From Erwinia pyrifoliae DSM 12163 (GTDB taxonomy: Bacteria > Pseudomonadota > Gammaproteobacteria > Enterobacterales > Enterobacteriaceae): a stretch of DNA of 64,000 nt. Position numbers and translations under genes: made by a program. The notes under the pieces were generated by a model. That model was not told where the DNA came from, ran no database searches, and was given only the letters and a program-made list of their open reading frames with translations. The stretch is from assembly GCF_000026985.1 (NCBI RefSeq), contig NC_017390.1:2965766-3029765 (forward strand), in the 5' to 3' direction. This document shows, piece by piece, positions 26,793 to 37,093 of this stretch (its first letter is position 1; each line of letters opens with the position of its first letter).

Positions 26793-27027
26793 AGGGATAC
26801 CTCATAACCAATACGGCAATAGCGTTTGAGAACGGAATTTTACGGTTAATTTCGCGTGACATAAAGCGGCAACCGGGGTCATATCCACCAGCTTACCTCA
26901 GTCGGCGCAGCGGTTGACAATAAATTTGCAGGGGGCAGATTTAAACGCCCTTTACAACAGGCGTACAGCCGACGGATGAGCTTTATCAGGAAACTCACCC
27001 ACCGATAATCGTCAGCGATAATAAAGA

Positions 27028-27606
27028 TTATTTTACCATCTCTTTTTCAATCAGCAGCATCAGGATATGGATCACTTTAATGTGAATTTCCTGAATACGG
27101 TCGGCATAGCCGAAGTGCGGCACGCGAATTTCCACGTCCGCCAGGCCGTCCATTTTCCCGCCGTCTTTACCGGTCAGGGTGATAACCTTCATGCCCTGAG
27201 CGCGCGCGGCTTCAACCGCCTTGATGATGTTCGCTGAGTTACCCGAAGTTGACAGCCCCAGCAGAACATCTCCGGCTTTACCCACCGCTTCGACATAGCG
27301 CGAGAAAACATAGTCATAGCCAAAATCATTACTGACGCAGGAGAGATGGCTGACATCAGAGATGGCAATCGCCGGGTAGCCGGGACGGTTTTCACGGTAA
27401 CGGCCGGTCAGTTCTTCTGCGAAGTGCATCGCATCACAATGAGAACCGCCATTGCCACAGGAGAGGACTTTGCCACCCGCTTTGAATGAATCAGCCAGTA
27501 ACACCGCCGCGCGCTGAATGGCCGCGATATTTGCCTCATCACTGAGAAATTTATTCAGCGTATCTGCCGCTTCGTTCAGTTCGCTACGGATAATGTCCTG
27601 ATACAT
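27028..27606 (-). CDS. gmhA: sedoheptulose-7-phosphate isomerase
   Basis: A 192-residue SIS-domain enzyme that converts sedoheptulose 7-phosphate to D-glycero-D-manno-heptose 7-phosphate for the lipopolysaccharide inner core. Visible segments are [27 protein letters not shown] and [23 protein letters not shown], the phosphosugar-binding loops, plus the histidine-rich [13 protein letters not shown] helix. The start at 27606 (MYQDII) matches the E. coli protein (lpcA). Divergent to fadE. Confidence 0.96.
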   Translation of the reverse strand: MYQDIIRSELNEAADTLNKFLSDEANIAAIQRAAVLLADSFKAGGKVLSCGNGGSHCDAMHFAEELTGRYRENRPGYPAIAISDVSHLSCVSNDFGYDYVFSRYVEAVGKAGDVLLGLSTSGNSANIIKAVEAARAQGMKVITLTGKDGGKMDGLADVEIRVPHFGYADRIQEIHIKVIHILMLLIEKEMVK

Positions 27607-27775
27607 AGGGGGATGTCCTCTTAGGGAAAAATTCTCGCCAGAGTCTATCAAGTTGCCGCAGAGGCGGAAAGTAATAAGCCTGACGGAGGCGGGGATCTCA
27701 CCGCTTTGTGAGCCAGGTAGTAATTATTATCTAAACAGATTGCGGCCAGCGAGAGGGTCATCTAAACCTGTAGTT

Positions 27776-27792
27776 AACAGGTCAGACCACTT
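27776..27792 (+). promoter_or_regulatory. FadR-like operator upstream of fadE
   Basis: The sequence AACAGGTCAGACCACTT is close to the palindromic FadR consensus (AACTGGTCNGACCAGTT-type), with the GGTCNGACC core intact. It lies 22 bases before the fadE start. FadR would repress fadE when long-chain acyl-CoA is low. Confidence 0.75.
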
Positions 27793-27813
27793 ACTACTTA
27801 CGGAGCACAGGTT

Positions 27814-30258
27814 ATGATGGTTCTCAGCATTATGGCGACGATGATCGCGCTCGGCGTCCTGTTTTATCACCACATCAACCTTCAGGCTTCCAGCGCAATT
27901 CTGCTGGTGTGGGCCGCTGCTCTCGGCTTTGCCGGGCTGTGGACGTTATGGCTGCTGCTACCGCTGGCCGCTATGCTGCTGGCGCTGAATCGGCCTGCAA
28001 TACGCCGCCCGCTGCTGGCAAAACCGGCGCTGGCAGCCTTCCAGAAAGTGATGCCGCCAATGTCGCGCACTGAAAAAGAAGCCATTGATGCCGGAACCAC
28101 CTGGTGGGAAGGGGATCTGTTTCGCGGTAAGCCGGACTGGGAAAAGCTGCATAACTACCCACAGCCGCGCCTGACCACGGAAGAACAGGCATTTATCGAT
28201 GGTCCGGTGGAAGAAGCCTGCCGCATGGCGAATGATTTTCAGATAACTCACGAAATGGCGGATCTGCCGCCCGAACTGTGGGCGTACCTGAAACAGCAGC
28301 GCTTCTTCGCGATGATTATCAAGAAGCAGTACGGCGGGCTGGAGTTCTCCGCTTATGCCCAGGCTCAGGTGCTGCAAAAGCTGGCGGGCGTTTCCGGCAT
28401 TCTGGCGATCACCGTCGGCGTACCTAACTCCCTGGGGCCGGGGGAACTGTTACAGCATTACGGCACGGAGGAACAGAAGGATCGCTATCTGCCACGCCTG
28501 GCACGCGGCGAAGAGATCCCCTGCTTTGCGTTGACCAGCCCGGAAGCGGGTTCCGATGCCGGTGCCATCCCGGATACCGGCGTGGTATGCATGGGAGAAT
28601 GGCAAGGGGAACAGGTTCTCGGCATGCGTCTGAGCTGGAACAAGCGCTATATCACCCTGGCCCCGATAGCCACGGTGCTCGGCCTGGCGTTTAAACTTTC
28701 CGATCCACAACACTTGTTAGGGGAAGAGGAAGAGCTGGGTATTACCTGTGCGCTGATCCCCACGCAAACCCCTGGTGTTGAGATTGGCAAACGCCACTTC
28801 CCGCTCAACGTACCGTTCCAGAACGGCCCCACCCGGGGTAAAGATATTTTTGTACCGCTCGACTTTATTATTGGTGGCCCGACGATGGCCGGCCAGGGCT
28901 GGCGCATGCTGGTCGAGTGCCTGTCGGTGGGGCGTGGCATCACCCTGCCGTCTAACTCCACCGGCAGTTTGAAAAGTATTGCTCTGGCAACGGGTGCTTA
29001 CGCCCATATCCGCCGTCAGTTCCACGTATCCATTGGCAAAATGGAGGGAATTGAGGAACCGCTGGCACGCATTGCCGGCAACGCCTACGTGATGGATGCC
29101 GCCGCATCGCTGATTACCAGCGGCATCATGCTGGGCGAAAAACCCGCCGTCCTGTCAGCCATCGTGAAATACCACTGCACCCATCGCGGCCAGCGGGCAA
29201 TTATCGATGCGATGGATATCGCCGGCGGCAAAGGCATTATGCTGGGTAACAGCAATTTCCTCGCCCGCGCCTATCAGGGTGCACCGATTGCTATTACCGT
29301 GGAGGGAGCCAATATTCTCACCCGCAGCATGATCATCTTCGGCCAGGGGGCGATCCGCTGCCATCCGTATGTGCTGGATGAGATGGCGGCCGCACAGAAT
29401 AATGACGTGGCGGCGTTTGATAAAGCCCTGTTCAGCCATATCGGCCATGTCGGCTGCAACAAGATGCGCAGCCTGTGGCTGGGATTAACCGGCGGGCGTA
29501 CCAGCGCCACGCCAACCCGTGATGCCACACGCCGCTACTATCAGCACCTGAACCGCATCAGCGCCAACCTTGCGCTGATCTCGGATATGTCGATGACGAT
29601 CCTGGGCGGCAGCCTGAAACGGCGTGAGCGCATTTCAGCCCGACTGGGCGATGTGCTTAGCCAGCTCTATCTGGCATCGGCAGCGCTCAAACGCTATGAG
29701 GATGAGGGGCGCAATGAGGCGGATCTGCCGCTGCTGCACTGGGGCATACAGGACGCCATGCATCAGGCAGAAACGGCAATGGACGATTTGCTACGCAACT
29801 TCCCCCACCGCCTGCTGGCCGGGTTGATGCGCGTGCTGATTTTCCCCACCGGGCTGCACTGTCCTGCACCCTCCGATCGCCTCGATCACCAGCTGGCGCA
29901 GATCCTGCAAGTCCCATCGGCTACCCGTACCCGCCTGGGGCGCGGCCAGTATCTGACGCCGGGCGAGAATAACCCGGCAGGGCAGCTGGAAGCGGCATTA
30001 CAGGATGTGATAGCGGCAGAAGCTATCCACGACCGCCTGTGTCAACAGCAGAAAAAGCATCTGCCGTTTACCCGCCTTGATGCGTTAGCCGCAGAAGGAT
30101 TGCAGGCGCAGTGGATCACGCCGGAAGAGGCCGATATCCTGATCCGTGCTGAAGCCAGCCGCCTGCGTTCAATCAACGTCGATGAGTTTGCGCCGGATGC
30201 GCTGGCCGTCCGGCCGGAGAAAGAGGCGCGGGCAGCACCGAAGATTGCCGCAGCATAA
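27814..30258 (+). CDS. fadE: acyl-CoA dehydrogenase FadE
   Basis: An 814-residue membrane-associated acyl-CoA dehydrogenase, the first oxidation step of fatty-acid beta-oxidation. Two hydrophobic segments open the protein. The FAD and substrate core holds [51 protein letters not shown], and [20 protein letters not shown]. The length and order equal E. coli FadE. A FadR-like site precedes it. It is convergent with mtnK across a GC-rich hairpin. Confidence 0.96.
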   Translation: MMVLSIMATMIALGVLFYHHINLQASSAILLVWAAALGFAGLWTLWLLLPLAAMLLALNRPAIRRPLLAKPALAAFQKVMPPMSRTEKEAIDAGTTWWEGDLFRGKPDWEKLHNYPQPRLTTEEQAFIDGPVEEACRMANDFQITHEMADLPPELWAYLKQQRFFAMIIKKQYGGLEFSAYAQAQVLQKLAGVSGILAITVGVPNSLGPGELLQHYGTEEQKDRYLPRLARGEEIPCFALTSPEAGSDAGAIPDTGVVCMGEWQGEQVLGMRLSWNKRYITLAPIATVLGLAFKLSDPQHLLGEEEELGITCALIPTQTPGVEIGKRHFPLNVPFQNGPTRGKDIFVPLDFIIGGPTMAGQGWRMLVECLSVGRGITLPSNSTGSLKSIALATGAYAHIRRQFHVSIGKMEGIEEPLARIAGNAYVMDAAASLITSGIMLGEKPAVLSAIVKYHCTHRGQRAIIDAMDIAGGKGIMLGNSNFLARAYQGAPIAITVEGANILTRSMIIFGQGAIRCHPYVLDEMAAAQNNDVAAFDKALFSHIGHVGCNKMRSLWLGLTGGRTSATPTRDATRRYYQHLNRISANLALISDMSMTILGGSLKRRERISARLGDVLSQLYLASAALKRYEDEGRNEADLPLLHWGIQDAMHQAETAMDDLLRNFPHRLLAGLMRVLIFPTGLHCPAPSDRLDHQLAQILQVPSATRTRLGRGQYLTPGENNPAGQLEAALQDVIAAEAIHDRLCQQQKKHLPFTRLDALAAEGLQAQWITPEEADILIRAEASRLRSINVDEFAPDALAVRPEKEARAAPKIAAA

Positions 30259-30260
30259 CC

Positions 30261-30284
30261 GCGAGGGGGACATTGTCCCCCCGC
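30261..30284. terminator. hairpin between fadE and mtnK
   Basis: A GC-rich hairpin (GCG-A-GGGGGAC with GTCCCCC-C-GC, three-base loop) lies between the two convergent stops. No clear U-tract follows on either strand, so its strength as a terminator is uncertain. Confidence 0.6.
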
Positions 30285-30291
30285 ACTTTCC

Positions 30292-31491
30292 TTAGCCGTT
30301 CTGGCGAATACGCGCAATCAGCGCTTCGACATCCGCAACGTGGTCAGCCAGCAGGATCAGACTGCGGCCCAGCGTTATCGCCTGGCGCACGCACTCAACG
30401 CGCATCGCCTCATCTTTAATGCCTTTGATATCCGCCACCTGCGACATGCCCACGGTGCGACGAATCAGCTCGGTGCCGCTGTAGCCGATGGTATCGCGCC
30501 ATATCTTAACCAGGAAAGTGCTGGCATAGCCCGGTACGGCCAGCGCTCTGTCGCGGCTCTTCCCGGCTGCCAGCGCGAGAAAACCTTCAGCAAAGCTCTG
30601 CCACAGCTGGCGTACGTCGTTCAGGCGTTTTTCACGCGCATCGGCCGCCTCACGCGGAGGCAGAAGCCCCGGCGCGGCGCAGTAGCTAATCAGCAAATTA
30701 CCCAGCGCGCTGCCGATATCAAAGCCCATCGGGCCGTAGAAACCAAATTCGGCGTCGATCACCTTGAGCTTACCTTCAGCAACAAAAATGGAGCCGCTGT
30801 GCACATCGCCGTGCAGCAGCGCTTCGGCATTGCTGAAAAAACGGTGTTTTAATCCGGCAACCGCCACCCGCAGCTCGCGGTCTTCACGCAGCGCTTCCGC
30901 CAGCGGCTCCAGCGCACGCGGATAGCCATTACGCGCATGGACTTCATAAGGTTCATTAAAGAACAGCTCTTCGGTAATGTCGCACAGCTCCGGGTTAGTA
31001 AAGCGAATAACGTCCGCTTTTTTCTGACGGGGATGCTGGAAGAAATCAGAAGTATGGAACAGCGTCTGCGCCAGATAATCTCCCAGCTGCCGTGCCGCCT
31101 GCGGCCAGTCGACGCCTTTTACCAACTCAGTGCGCCAGATAGCATGATCGGAGAGATCTTCCATCACCGTCACCGCCAGCAGCGGATCGTAATGCAGAAT
31201 GTTGACCGTATGCTGCGGGCAGAATTTGCCATGCTCAATCAGCACTTCGGCCTCCAGCCGGGCGCGATCGAGGGTCAGCGGCCAGGATTCCCCCACGCAG
31301 CGCACCCAGGGCAGCGCCTGCTTGACGATCACCCGGCTTACGCCCGCCGTATCGAAAACCCTGAATACCAGATTCAGATTACCATCGCCCACTTCCAGCG
31401 CGTCGACCAGACTGTTGGGATTATCCACGCCGCCAAACTGGCGAGCATATTCCACGGCATCAGCTGCGGCAAACGTACGGTATTGCGCCAT
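30292..31491 (-). CDS. mtnK: 5-methylthioribose kinase
   Basis: A 399-residue kinase of the choline-kinase-like fold that phosphorylates 5-methylthioribose in methionine salvage. Recognised segments are [40 protein letters not shown]-type [14 protein letters not shown], the catalytic [12 protein letters not shown] and metal-binding [19 protein letters not shown]. It is divergent from mtnA, and a MetJ operator lies between them. Confidence 0.95.
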   Translation of the reverse strand: MAQYRTFAAADAVEYARQFGGVDNPNSLVDALEVGDGNLNLVFRVFDTAGVSRVIVKQALPWVRCVGESWPLTLDRARLEAEVLIEHGKFCPQHTVNILHYDPLLAVTVMEDLSDHAIWRTELVKGVDWPQAARQLGDYLAQTLFHTSDFFQHPRQKKADVIRFTNPELCDITEELFFNEPYEVHARNGYPRALEPLAEALREDRELRVAVAGLKHRFFSNAEALLHGDVHSGSIFVAEGKLKVIDAEFGFYGPMGFDIGSALGNLLISYCAAPGLLPPREAADAREKRLNDVRQLWQSFAEGFLALAAGKSRDRALAVPGYASTFLVKIWRDTIGYSGTELIRRTVGMSQVADIKGIKDEAMRVECVRQAITLGRSLILLADHVADVEALIARIRQNG

Positions 31492-31530
31492 AACCTGTCC
31501 CTCAAAAATAAGCGATGATTCGTTATAATA

Positions 31531-31554
31531 AGCCGTTCAGACGTCTATACATCC
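31531..31554. promoter_or_regulatory. MetJ operator between mtnK and mtnA
   Basis: A perfect met box AGACGTCT lies at 31539-31546, flanked by imperfect boxes AGCCGTTC (31531-31538) and ATACATCC (31547-31554), each with five of eight matches. Tandem 8-base boxes are how MetJ dimers bind. Its place between divergent genes suggests that it represses both when S-adenosylmethionine is high. Confidence 0.8.
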
Positions 31555-31605
31555 GCCAGCCATGTTGGCACAATAACCCGCAGTAAATCAACCAGGATTT
31601 AATCG

Positions 31606-32637
31606 ATGCAAACACTCAGCACCACCAGCCTGAAGATACGTGACAACCAGCTCTGGATCCTCGATCAGCAGGCGCTGCCGCAGCAGAAAATCTGGCGCCC
31701 GACGGCAGATGTCAATCAACTGGTTGGCCACATCAAGGCGCTGCGCGTGCGCGGTGCGCCGCTGATCGGCCTGTCTGCCAGCCTGCTGCTGGCACTGCTG
31801 GCGGAAAACGGCATGGCTAAAGCCGCACTGGCCGAAGCGCTGGAGGTACTACGCGCCGCACGCCCGACGGCAGTTAACCTGATGAACAACCTAGACCGCA
31901 TGAAGCAGGCGCTGGCGCAAAACGACTTTATCAACGCAATGAGTACAGAGGCGCTGCGCCTGATCGACGAAGATAAAGCGCTGTGTGAGCGCATCGCCAT
32001 CGCCGGTAGCGCACTGATCCCCCCCGGCAGCCGTCTGCTGACCCATTGCAACACCGGAGGGCTCGCCACCGCGGGCGTTGGCACGGCACTGGGCGTGATT
32101 GCACGCGGCTGGCAGCAGGGCAACGTTGCCAGCGTCTGGGTGGATGAAACCCGCCCGCTGTTGCAGGGTGGCCGCCTGACGGCCTGGGAGTTGGGCGAAC
32201 TGGGCATCCCCTACCGCCTGATCTGCGATTCGATGGCCGCCAGCCTGATGGCGCGCGGGGAGGTGGATGCAGTCTGGGTGGGCGCGGATCGGATCGCGGC
32301 GAATGGCGACGTGGCGAATAAAATTGGCACCTACAGCCTGGCGGTGCTGGCTGATTATCACAATATTCCATTCTATGTTGCCGCCCCGCATACCACGCTG
32401 GATCGCGCCTGCCCGAACGGTGACGCCATCCCCATTGAGCAGCGGGCAGCCAGCGAAGTGACCGGCGTCAGCGGCAGTTTTGGCACCGTGCACTGGGTGC
32501 CTGAAAACGCGGCGGTATACAACCCGGCATTTGATGTCACTCCCGCCTCGCTGATTAGCGGCTGGGTGCTGGATAGCGGCGTGGTAACGCCGGAGCAGGT
32601 TCGGGCGGGTGAATTTTCACCGCATCGTCAAGGGTAA
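31606..32637 (+). CDS. mtnA: methylthioribose-1-phosphate isomerase
   Basis: A 343-residue enzyme of the eIF2B-related fold that isomerises methylthioribose-1-phosphate to the ribulose form. The catalytic cysteine is in [20 protein letters not shown] and the catalytic aspartate in [24 protein letters not shown]. The N-terminal [14 protein letters not shown] loop binds phosphate. It is divergent to mtnK and convergent with mtnD. Confidence 0.96.
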   Translation: MQTLSTTSLKIRDNQLWILDQQALPQQKIWRPTADVNQLVGHIKALRVRGAPLIGLSASLLLALLAENGMAKAALAEALEVLRAARPTAVNLMNNLDRMKQALAQNDFINAMSTEALRLIDEDKALCERIAIAGSALIPPGSRLLTHCNTGGLATAGVGTALGVIARGWQQGNVASVWVDETRPLLQGGRLTAWELGELGIPYRLICDSMAASLMARGEVDAVWVGADRIAANGDVANKIGTYSLAVLADYHNIPFYVAAPHTTLDRACPNGDAIPIEQRAASEVTGVSGSFGTVHWVPENAAVYNPAFDVTPASLISGWVLDSGVVTPEQVRAGEFSPHRQG

Positions 32638-32642
32638 CAAAC

Positions 32643-32675
32643 CGGGGCAACCGTGCATATATCACGGTTGCCCCG
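32643..32675. terminator. hairpin between mtnA and mtnD
   Basis: A 13-base-pair perfect stem (32643-32655 with 32663-32675) and a seven-base AT-rich loop lie between the convergent stops. No U-run is visible, but the stem is strong and probably protects or ends both messages. Confidence 0.65.
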
Positions 32676-32688
32676 CGTATTGTCCCGT

Positions 32689-33231
32689 TTAAGGCAGGCG
32701 CGGATAGCCGTCCGCAATCGGATCGCCGGTAAATTTAGCGATCCAGCCTTCCTGATTGTCGAAGATGCGGATGGCAGTAAAGTGCGGTGAGGATCCCATA
32801 TCAAACCAGTGTGGAGTCCCTGCCGGAACCGAGATCAGGTCATTTTTTTCACACAGCACCTGGAAAATATGCCCGTCAAGATGCAGGCAGAACAGCCCCG
32901 CCCCTTCGACAAAGAAGCGCACTTCATCTTCTCCGTGAGTATGTTCAGAGAGAAACTTGCTGCGCAACGCCTCCTTCTGCGGGTTGTCGGCACGCATGCT
33001 GATCACGTCCCAGCTTTGGTAGCCTTTCTCCGCCACCAACCGGTCAATAGCATGCTGATAGGCATCGATTACCGTCTCTGAGTCAGGGTTATCCCCCAGG
33101 TCGCGGTCGGCATGCCAGCGTTCAAAGCGCACCCCTTTGCTGCGCAGCTTTTCAGCCATTTCAGCCGCATCCATGCTGTACCATACCGGGGTGGTCGCTT
33201 CACTATCGGTAAAAATAGTCAGTGCACTCAT
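32689..33231 (-). CDS. mtnD: acireductone dioxygenase
   Basis: A 180-residue cupin enzyme. With iron it turns acireductone into 2-keto-4-methylthiobutyrate and formate; with nickel it gives an off-pathway product. The metal ligands are in [16 protein letters not shown] (His-x-His and Glu) and the later PHWFDMG histidine. The start overlaps the mtnC stop by four bases, so mtnB, mtnC and mtnD form one operon. Confidence 0.96.
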   Translation of the reverse strand: MSALTIFTDSEATTPVWYSMDAAEMAEKLRSKGVRFERWHADRDLGDNPDSETVIDAYQHAIDRLVAEKGYQSWDVISMRADNPQKEALRSKFLSEHTHGEDEVRFFVEGAGLFCLHLDGHIFQVLCEKNDLISVPAGTPHWFDMGSSPHFTAIRIFDNQEGWIAKFTGDPIADGYPRLP

Positions 33232-33917
33232 GAGTTCAACAGCTCCTGGTTAATCCGATCAAAATCGGTGACCTGACGATGGCGGCTTGCGTTATCCGCC
33301 GCGCCGCGTATTAACTGCACGGTATGCCAGCCCGCATCCCGTGCGGCGTCCAGCTCCTGATGGATATCGGACAAAAACAGCAGCTGCTCTGCGGGCAGGC
33401 CAATCTGGCTGGCGATATTGTGATAAGCATCCACTTCGCGTTTGGCACCCACATGGGTATCAAAATAGCCGCTGAACAGCCCGGTGATATCACCGGCATC
33501 GCTGTAGCCAAACAGTAATTTCTGCGCCGCCACCGAACCGGAGGAATAGATATACAGCGCCAGCCCCTGCTGCTGCCAGCGCTTCAGGGCGGGTAGCACA
33601 TCCGGATAAAGATGGCCGGTAAAACTGCCGTTGAGATAGCCGTCACGCCAGACCATCCCTTGTAACGCCTTCAGCGCGGTGGACTTACGATCCTCAGCCA
33701 TAAAGCCAAACAGCACGTCGATAAGCTCCTGCACCGTAGCCTGTGGGCGCGCAACCTCCGCGCGCAGCTGGTCGAGCACCTGCACCACCGCCGGCTGCTG
33801 CTGGTTACCGCTGATAAATGACGGCAAATTTTCGCGGGCGTAAGGGAACAGCACGTTATGCACAAAGCGAATATCGCTGGTGGTGCCTTCAATATCGGTG
33901 ACGATAGCGCGGATCAT
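33228..33917 (-). CDS. mtnC: enolase-phosphatase MtnC
   Basis: A 229-residue HAD-superfamily enzyme performing both enolisation and dephosphorylation to acireductone. The first HAD motif appears as [11 protein letters not shown], with the second as [18 protein letters not shown] and the acidic third in [17 protein letters not shown]. It overlaps mtnB and mtnD by four bases each. Confidence 0.95.
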   Translation of the reverse strand: MIRAIVTDIEGTTSDIRFVHNVLFPYARENLPSFISGNQQQPAVVQVLDQLRAEVARPQATVQELIDVLFGFMAEDRKSTALKALQGMVWRDGYLNGSFTGHLYPDVLPALKRWQQQGLALYIYSSGSVAAQKLLFGYSDAGDITGLFSGYFDTHVGAKREVDAYHNIASQIGLPAEQLLFLSDIHQELDAARDAGWHTVQLIRGAADNASRHRQVTDFDRINQELLNS

Positions 33918-34528
33918 GGTTTCTCCAGTAAGCGGCGTTGTAATTCACACTGGAACAGAAACTCCAGCCCTTCAAGATGGCGACGCGCTTCATTAACGTC
34001 TTTACCCCAGCAGGTCAGCCCGTGGCCGCGCAGCAGGAAACCGTAGCGCAATGGCCGCGCGGCGGCAAACTGTTCAATACGCCGTGCCAGCGCGTCGATA
34101 TCCTGGTCGTTATCGAACAGGGCTATCGATACGCCGTCGAGGTGCGAGTGTTGCCCGGCCAGCGTCTTCTGCATTTCGTAACCCCGGAGCACCAGCGCCG
34201 CGCCCTGCTCCACCCGCGACAGCACGGTAGAGTTGACCGTATGGGTATGCAGCACCGCCCCGGCGTCAGGAAACAGGCGGTAAATCAGGGTATGCAGTCC
34301 GGTTTCCGCCGAGGGTGTGCGCCCTGACGGCACGCGGTTACCGGCAATCTCCACCTGAATAAAGTCATCACGCGTCAGGCTGCCTTTGTCCTTGCCGGAC
34401 GCGCTCAGCAGGCAGGTGTGCTCATCCTGGCGCAGCGACATATTGCCGCCGGTCGCCGGGGCCCAGCCGCGCTCACCAATCCAGTGACAGGCGGCAACCA
34501 ATTGATCTAACTGTTCGCTTTGCGTCAT
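33914..34528 (-). CDS. mtnB: methylthioribulose-1-phosphate dehydratase
   Basis: A 204-residue class II aldolase-fold dehydratase. Zinc ligands are in [15 protein letters not shown] and [20 protein letters not shown] residues near the start bind phosphate. It opens the mtnBCD operon; two adjoining met boxes lie about 60 bases upstream. Confidence 0.95.
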   Translation of the reverse strand: MTQSEQLDQLVAACHWIGERGWAPATGGNMSLRQDEHTCLLSASGKDKGSLTRDDFIQVEIAGNRVPSGRTPSAETGLHTLIYRLFPDAGAVLHTHTVNSTVLSRVEQGAALVLRGYEMQKTLAGQHSHLDGVSIALFDNDQDIDALARRIEQFAAARPLRYGFLLRGHGLTCWGKDVNEARRHLEGLEFLFQCELQRRLLEKP

Positions 34529-34588
34529 GCCATTCCCTTAAACCCAGGCTGAAGCGTTCGCACCCGCAGCACGAAGCCCAGCAACTAC

Positions 34589-34604
34589 AGACGTCTAAGC
34601 GTCT
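34589..34604. promoter_or_regulatory. MetJ operator of mtnBCD
   Basis: A perfect met box AGACGTCT (34589-34596) is followed directly by AAGCGTCT (34597-34604; six of eight matches). This tandem lies about 61 bases before mtnB on the promoter side and suggests MetJ repression of mtnBCD. Confidence 0.8.
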
Positions 34605-34659
34605 TGATTGCCAAATACTAGCATCCTGTGGTGGTGAAATGAAGGGAGAATTATTGCGT

Positions 34660-34799
34660 TGGAATGCGTGATAGCACGCCCGCCGGGAAGGGTATTTCCC
34701 TTCGTCTGGCTGGATGCAATCCACGACAAAATCCGCGAAGATGGGCATTATCAAAGCAACGTGGTTTACACCGTTCTCGCACTGAATCTGTGGGGTTAA
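34660..34799 (+). pseudogene. IS256-family transposase fragment
   Basis: One plus-strand frame reads VFPFVWLDAIHDKIREDGHY, then QSNVVYTVLALNLWG and a stop at 34797-34799. This is the conserved region of IS256/mutator-type transposases around the second catalytic aspartate (family pattern YPFVWLDAIHYKIREDG, then VYTVLGLN). Only about 40 residues remain, with no ends of the element seen. The rest of the 34605-34976 gap holds no firm gene; a 28-codon frame follows at 34803-34889. Confidence 0.75.
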
Positions 34800-34976
34800 T
34801 GAATGCGTAAGAAAATGGACGATACCGAACCAGAGCTGGAATTTGATATTGTCCCGGTTGGCGATTTATTTGGAAGGTTGACCCTGTAAGGTAATGACGT
34901 TGTAGTGATTTTTTAACGTGACACAGAATTATTAACGCTCTCTGATAAACATCAAGACGATCGGAATCGGCGTCAA

Positions 34977-35264
34977 TCACCGCAACCTTTCGCTTGCAAG
35001 TTTATATGCCTGGCTGCGCTCTCTTTTTCCAACAGCTACCACAGCTATAATCAGCTCTTCATCAATAACCTGATATACCAGCCGAAAGCCGGAAGACCTG
35101 AGTTTTATTTTGTAACATCCCGCTATTCCCGTTAGCCTGGCTGAAGGTACATGCGGATTTTCACGCAATTTTTTAAGTTTTTTACTAAATTGCTCCCGAA
35201 CGGCACTGTCCAAACCATGCCATTCTTTCAGGGCTTCTGCCCTGATTTTAACCTTATAAATCAA
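34977..35264 (-). CDS. RelE/ParE-family toxin
   Basis: A 95-residue basic protein of the RelE fold. MIYKVKIRAEALKEWHGLD opens it; KLRENPHVPSARLTG, GCYKIKLRSSGFRLVYQV and VVAVGKRERSQAYKLASERL follow the RelE/StbE pattern, including the arginine and lysine used for mRNA cleavage in the ribosome. It starts five bases after the antitoxin stop. Confidence 0.9.
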   Translation of the reverse strand: MIYKVKIRAEALKEWHGLDSAVREQFSKKLKKLRENPHVPSARLTGIAGCYKIKLRSSGFRLVYQVIDEELIIAVVAVGKRERSQAYKLASERLR

Positions 35265-35268
35265 CTTT

Positions 35269-35511
35269 TTAGTCCAGATCGAGATCTATCAGAGGTTGAT
35301 TTTCACGCGCTTTAACCAGCGTGACCAGTTCCTGATCGTCTATCACTTCCAGCATGCGCTCATAGAGTGGTGCAGGGATGCAGTAGAAAGCGGGCTGATT
35401 GCGGTTGAGAATCGCTACAGGAAAGCCGCAACCGGCATCAACTGTAGCCATCGGATTCTTTTTAAGCTCGCTTACGCTTGCACTGGTATCACTAAGAATG
35501 AGATTTGCCAT
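35269..35511 (-). CDS. RelB/StbD-type antitoxin
   Basis: An 80-residue protein of the Phd/YefM-StbD kind. ILSDTSASVSELKKNPMATV is the DNA-binding start, PVAILNRNQPAFYCIPAPLYERML the dimer part, and an acidic tail ends IDLDLD. It should neutralise the RelE-like toxin and autorepress. The ribosome site GGGAAGCG stands upstream. A direct repeat lies in its promoter region. Confidence 0.88.
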   Translation of the reverse strand: MANLILSDTSASVSELKKNPMATVDAGCGFPVAILNRNQPAFYCIPAPLYERMLEVIDDQELVTLVKARENQPLIDLDLD

Positions 35512-35524
35512 GACGCTTCCCTAA

Positions 35525-35567
35525 AAGACCTGTTGAGAGGTTTTAATATAGTTGCTATAAGACCTGT
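35525..35567. promoter_or_regulatory. direct-repeat operator of the relBE-like pair
   Basis: AAGACCTGT occurs twice in direct orientation, at 35525-35533 and 35559-35567, with start points 34 bases apart (about three helical turns). Both lie upstream of the antitoxin, the nearer one 13 bases from its start. The rest of 35568-35932 holds no recognised gene. Confidence 0.5.
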
Positions 35568-35932
35568 AAACAAGTCTCCAGGTAACATTTAATTATTTCG
35601 GCAGAATGGGCGTTTTACTGGAAAGCCCACCGATTCTCCAGCTCTTAAAGAGTCCGTTACCCTGCAAACGCGTGAACACCGTCTGTCTGTTCGCAAAGTC
35701 TGTGCAAAGTTCACTATCCCTGCTTTTACCGGTTAATCAGTGGAAACGACGGTATGATGAAAGGGTTTTGAAGCTCACCAACTTGATGACATGCGGGCTG
35801 ATATACTCGAAAATGTTAAATTCGGTAATATCATTATACCTCATTGATTTAAGTCAGTTTACTGACAGCATGTTATATTGGAAGCAATACCAACTTCCCA
35901 CAAATTACCGCGTTGCATAAGGGTTATTACAG

Positions 35933-37093
35933 ATGAGCCAGACGTCGTTCACCCCAGAAAGCAAACTGCCCGCGCTGGGAACCACTATTTTCAGCCAGAT
36001 GAGCGCGCTTGCGCAGCAGCACAACGCCATTAATCTGTCGCAGGGTTTCCCGGACTTTGACGGTCCAAACTATCTGCAACAGCGCCTGGCGCATCACGTC
36101 AATCAGGGGGCTAACCAGTATGCGCCGATGACCGGCGCGCCCGCTCTGCGTACCGCGATAGCGAAAAAAACCGCCGAACGGTATGGCTACACGCCCGATG
36201 CCGACAGCGAAATCACCGTCACCGCCGGGGCGACGGAAGCCCTGTATGCGGCGATCACCGCGCTGGTTCGGGCGGGCGACGAGGTTATCTGTTTTGACCC
36301 GAGCTACGACAGCTACGCGCCAGCCGTAACGCTGGCAGGCGGCGTGCTGAAGCGCATCGCGTTGCAGCCGCCGGAATTCCGCGTTGACTGGCAGGCATTT
36401 AAGGCGCTGCTGTCACCGCGCACCCGGCTGGTTATCCTCAATACGCCGCACAATCCATCCGCCACCGTCTGGCAGCAGAGCGATTTTAACGCCCTGTGGC
36501 TGGCAATCGCCGGGCAGGAAATCTACGTACTCAGCGATGAAGTGTATGAGCATATCTGCTTTGACGCCAACGGCCACGCCAGCGTGCTGGCGCATCAACA
36601 GCTGCGTCAACGTGCTGTTGCCGTCTCTTCCTTTGGCAAGACCTTTCATATGACCGGCTGGAAAGTGGGCTACTGCGTGGCGCCTGCCGCGTTAAGCAGC
36701 GAAGTGCGCAAAGTACACCAGTACCTGACCTTTTCGGTGAACACCCCGGCGCAGCTGGCGATTGCCGATATGCTGGAGCAGGAACCGGCGCACTACCGCG
36801 AACTGCCTGAATTCTATCGCGCACGCCGTGACCGCTTCGTGCAGGCGCTGGCGCGCAGCCGTTTTACCCTTCTGCCCTGTGAAGGCACCTATTTCCTGCT
36901 GGCGGACTACAGCGCCATCTCCAGCCTGGACGATGTGGCGTTCTGCCAGTGGCTGACCAAAGAAGCGGGCGTGGCGGCCATTCCGCTGTCGGTCTTCTGC
37001 GCTGACGCCTTCCCGCATAAACTTATCCGCCTGTGCTTCGCCAAACAGGAAGCCACGCTGGATGCTGCCGCGGAGCGCCTGTGTCAACTTTAA
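35933..37093 (+). CDS. methionine aminotransferase (YbdL/MtnE type)
   Basis: A 386-residue class I/II PLP-dependent aminotransferase. The PLP lysine is in AVSSFGKTFHMTGWKVGYCVAP; INLSQGFPDFDGP, NQYAPMTGAPALRTAIA, VTAGATEALYAAI and ILNTPHNPSATVW complete the fold. This subgroup, related to E. coli YbdL, transaminates 2-keto-4-methylthiobutyrate with glutamine to give methionine. It is coupled to the omega-amidase gene and lies in the methionine salvage region, so it is the likely last step (MtnE). Confidence 0.9.
   Translation: MSQTSFTPESKLPALGTTIFSQMSALAQQHNAINLSQGFPDFDGPNYLQQRLAHHVNQGANQYAPMTGAPALRTAIAKKTAERYGYTPDADSEITVTAGATEALYAAITALVRAGDEVICFDPSYDSYAPAVTLAGGVLKRIALQPPEFRVDWQAFKALLSPRTRLVILNTPHNPSATVWQQSDFNALWLAIAGQEIYVLSDEVYEHICFDANGHASVLAHQQLRQRAVAVSSFGKTFHMTGWKVGYCVAPAALSSEVRKVHQYLTFSVNTPAQLAIADMLEQEPAHYRELPEFYRARRDRFVQALARSRFTLLPCEGTYFLLADYSAISSLDDVAFCQWLTKEAGVAAIPLSVFCADAFPHKLIRLCFAKQEATLDAAAERLCQL

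Noticed and set aside
31500..31605. An SAM-binding riboswitch for the methionine salvage genes
   Set aside because: The gap is too short and is explained by tandem MetJ boxes; no riboswitch core was seen.
34803..34889. A 28-codon frame after the IS256 scrap
   Set aside because: Too short, no ribosome site of note and no recognisable family.
35592..35740. An open stretch without ATG upstream of the transaminase (reads LKESVTLQTREHRLSV in one frame)
   Set aside because: No start codon and no family match; may be a relic but cannot be supported.
35606..35920. A 104-codon frame between the antitoxin and the transaminase
   Set aside because: No ribosome site, poor codon character and no family match.
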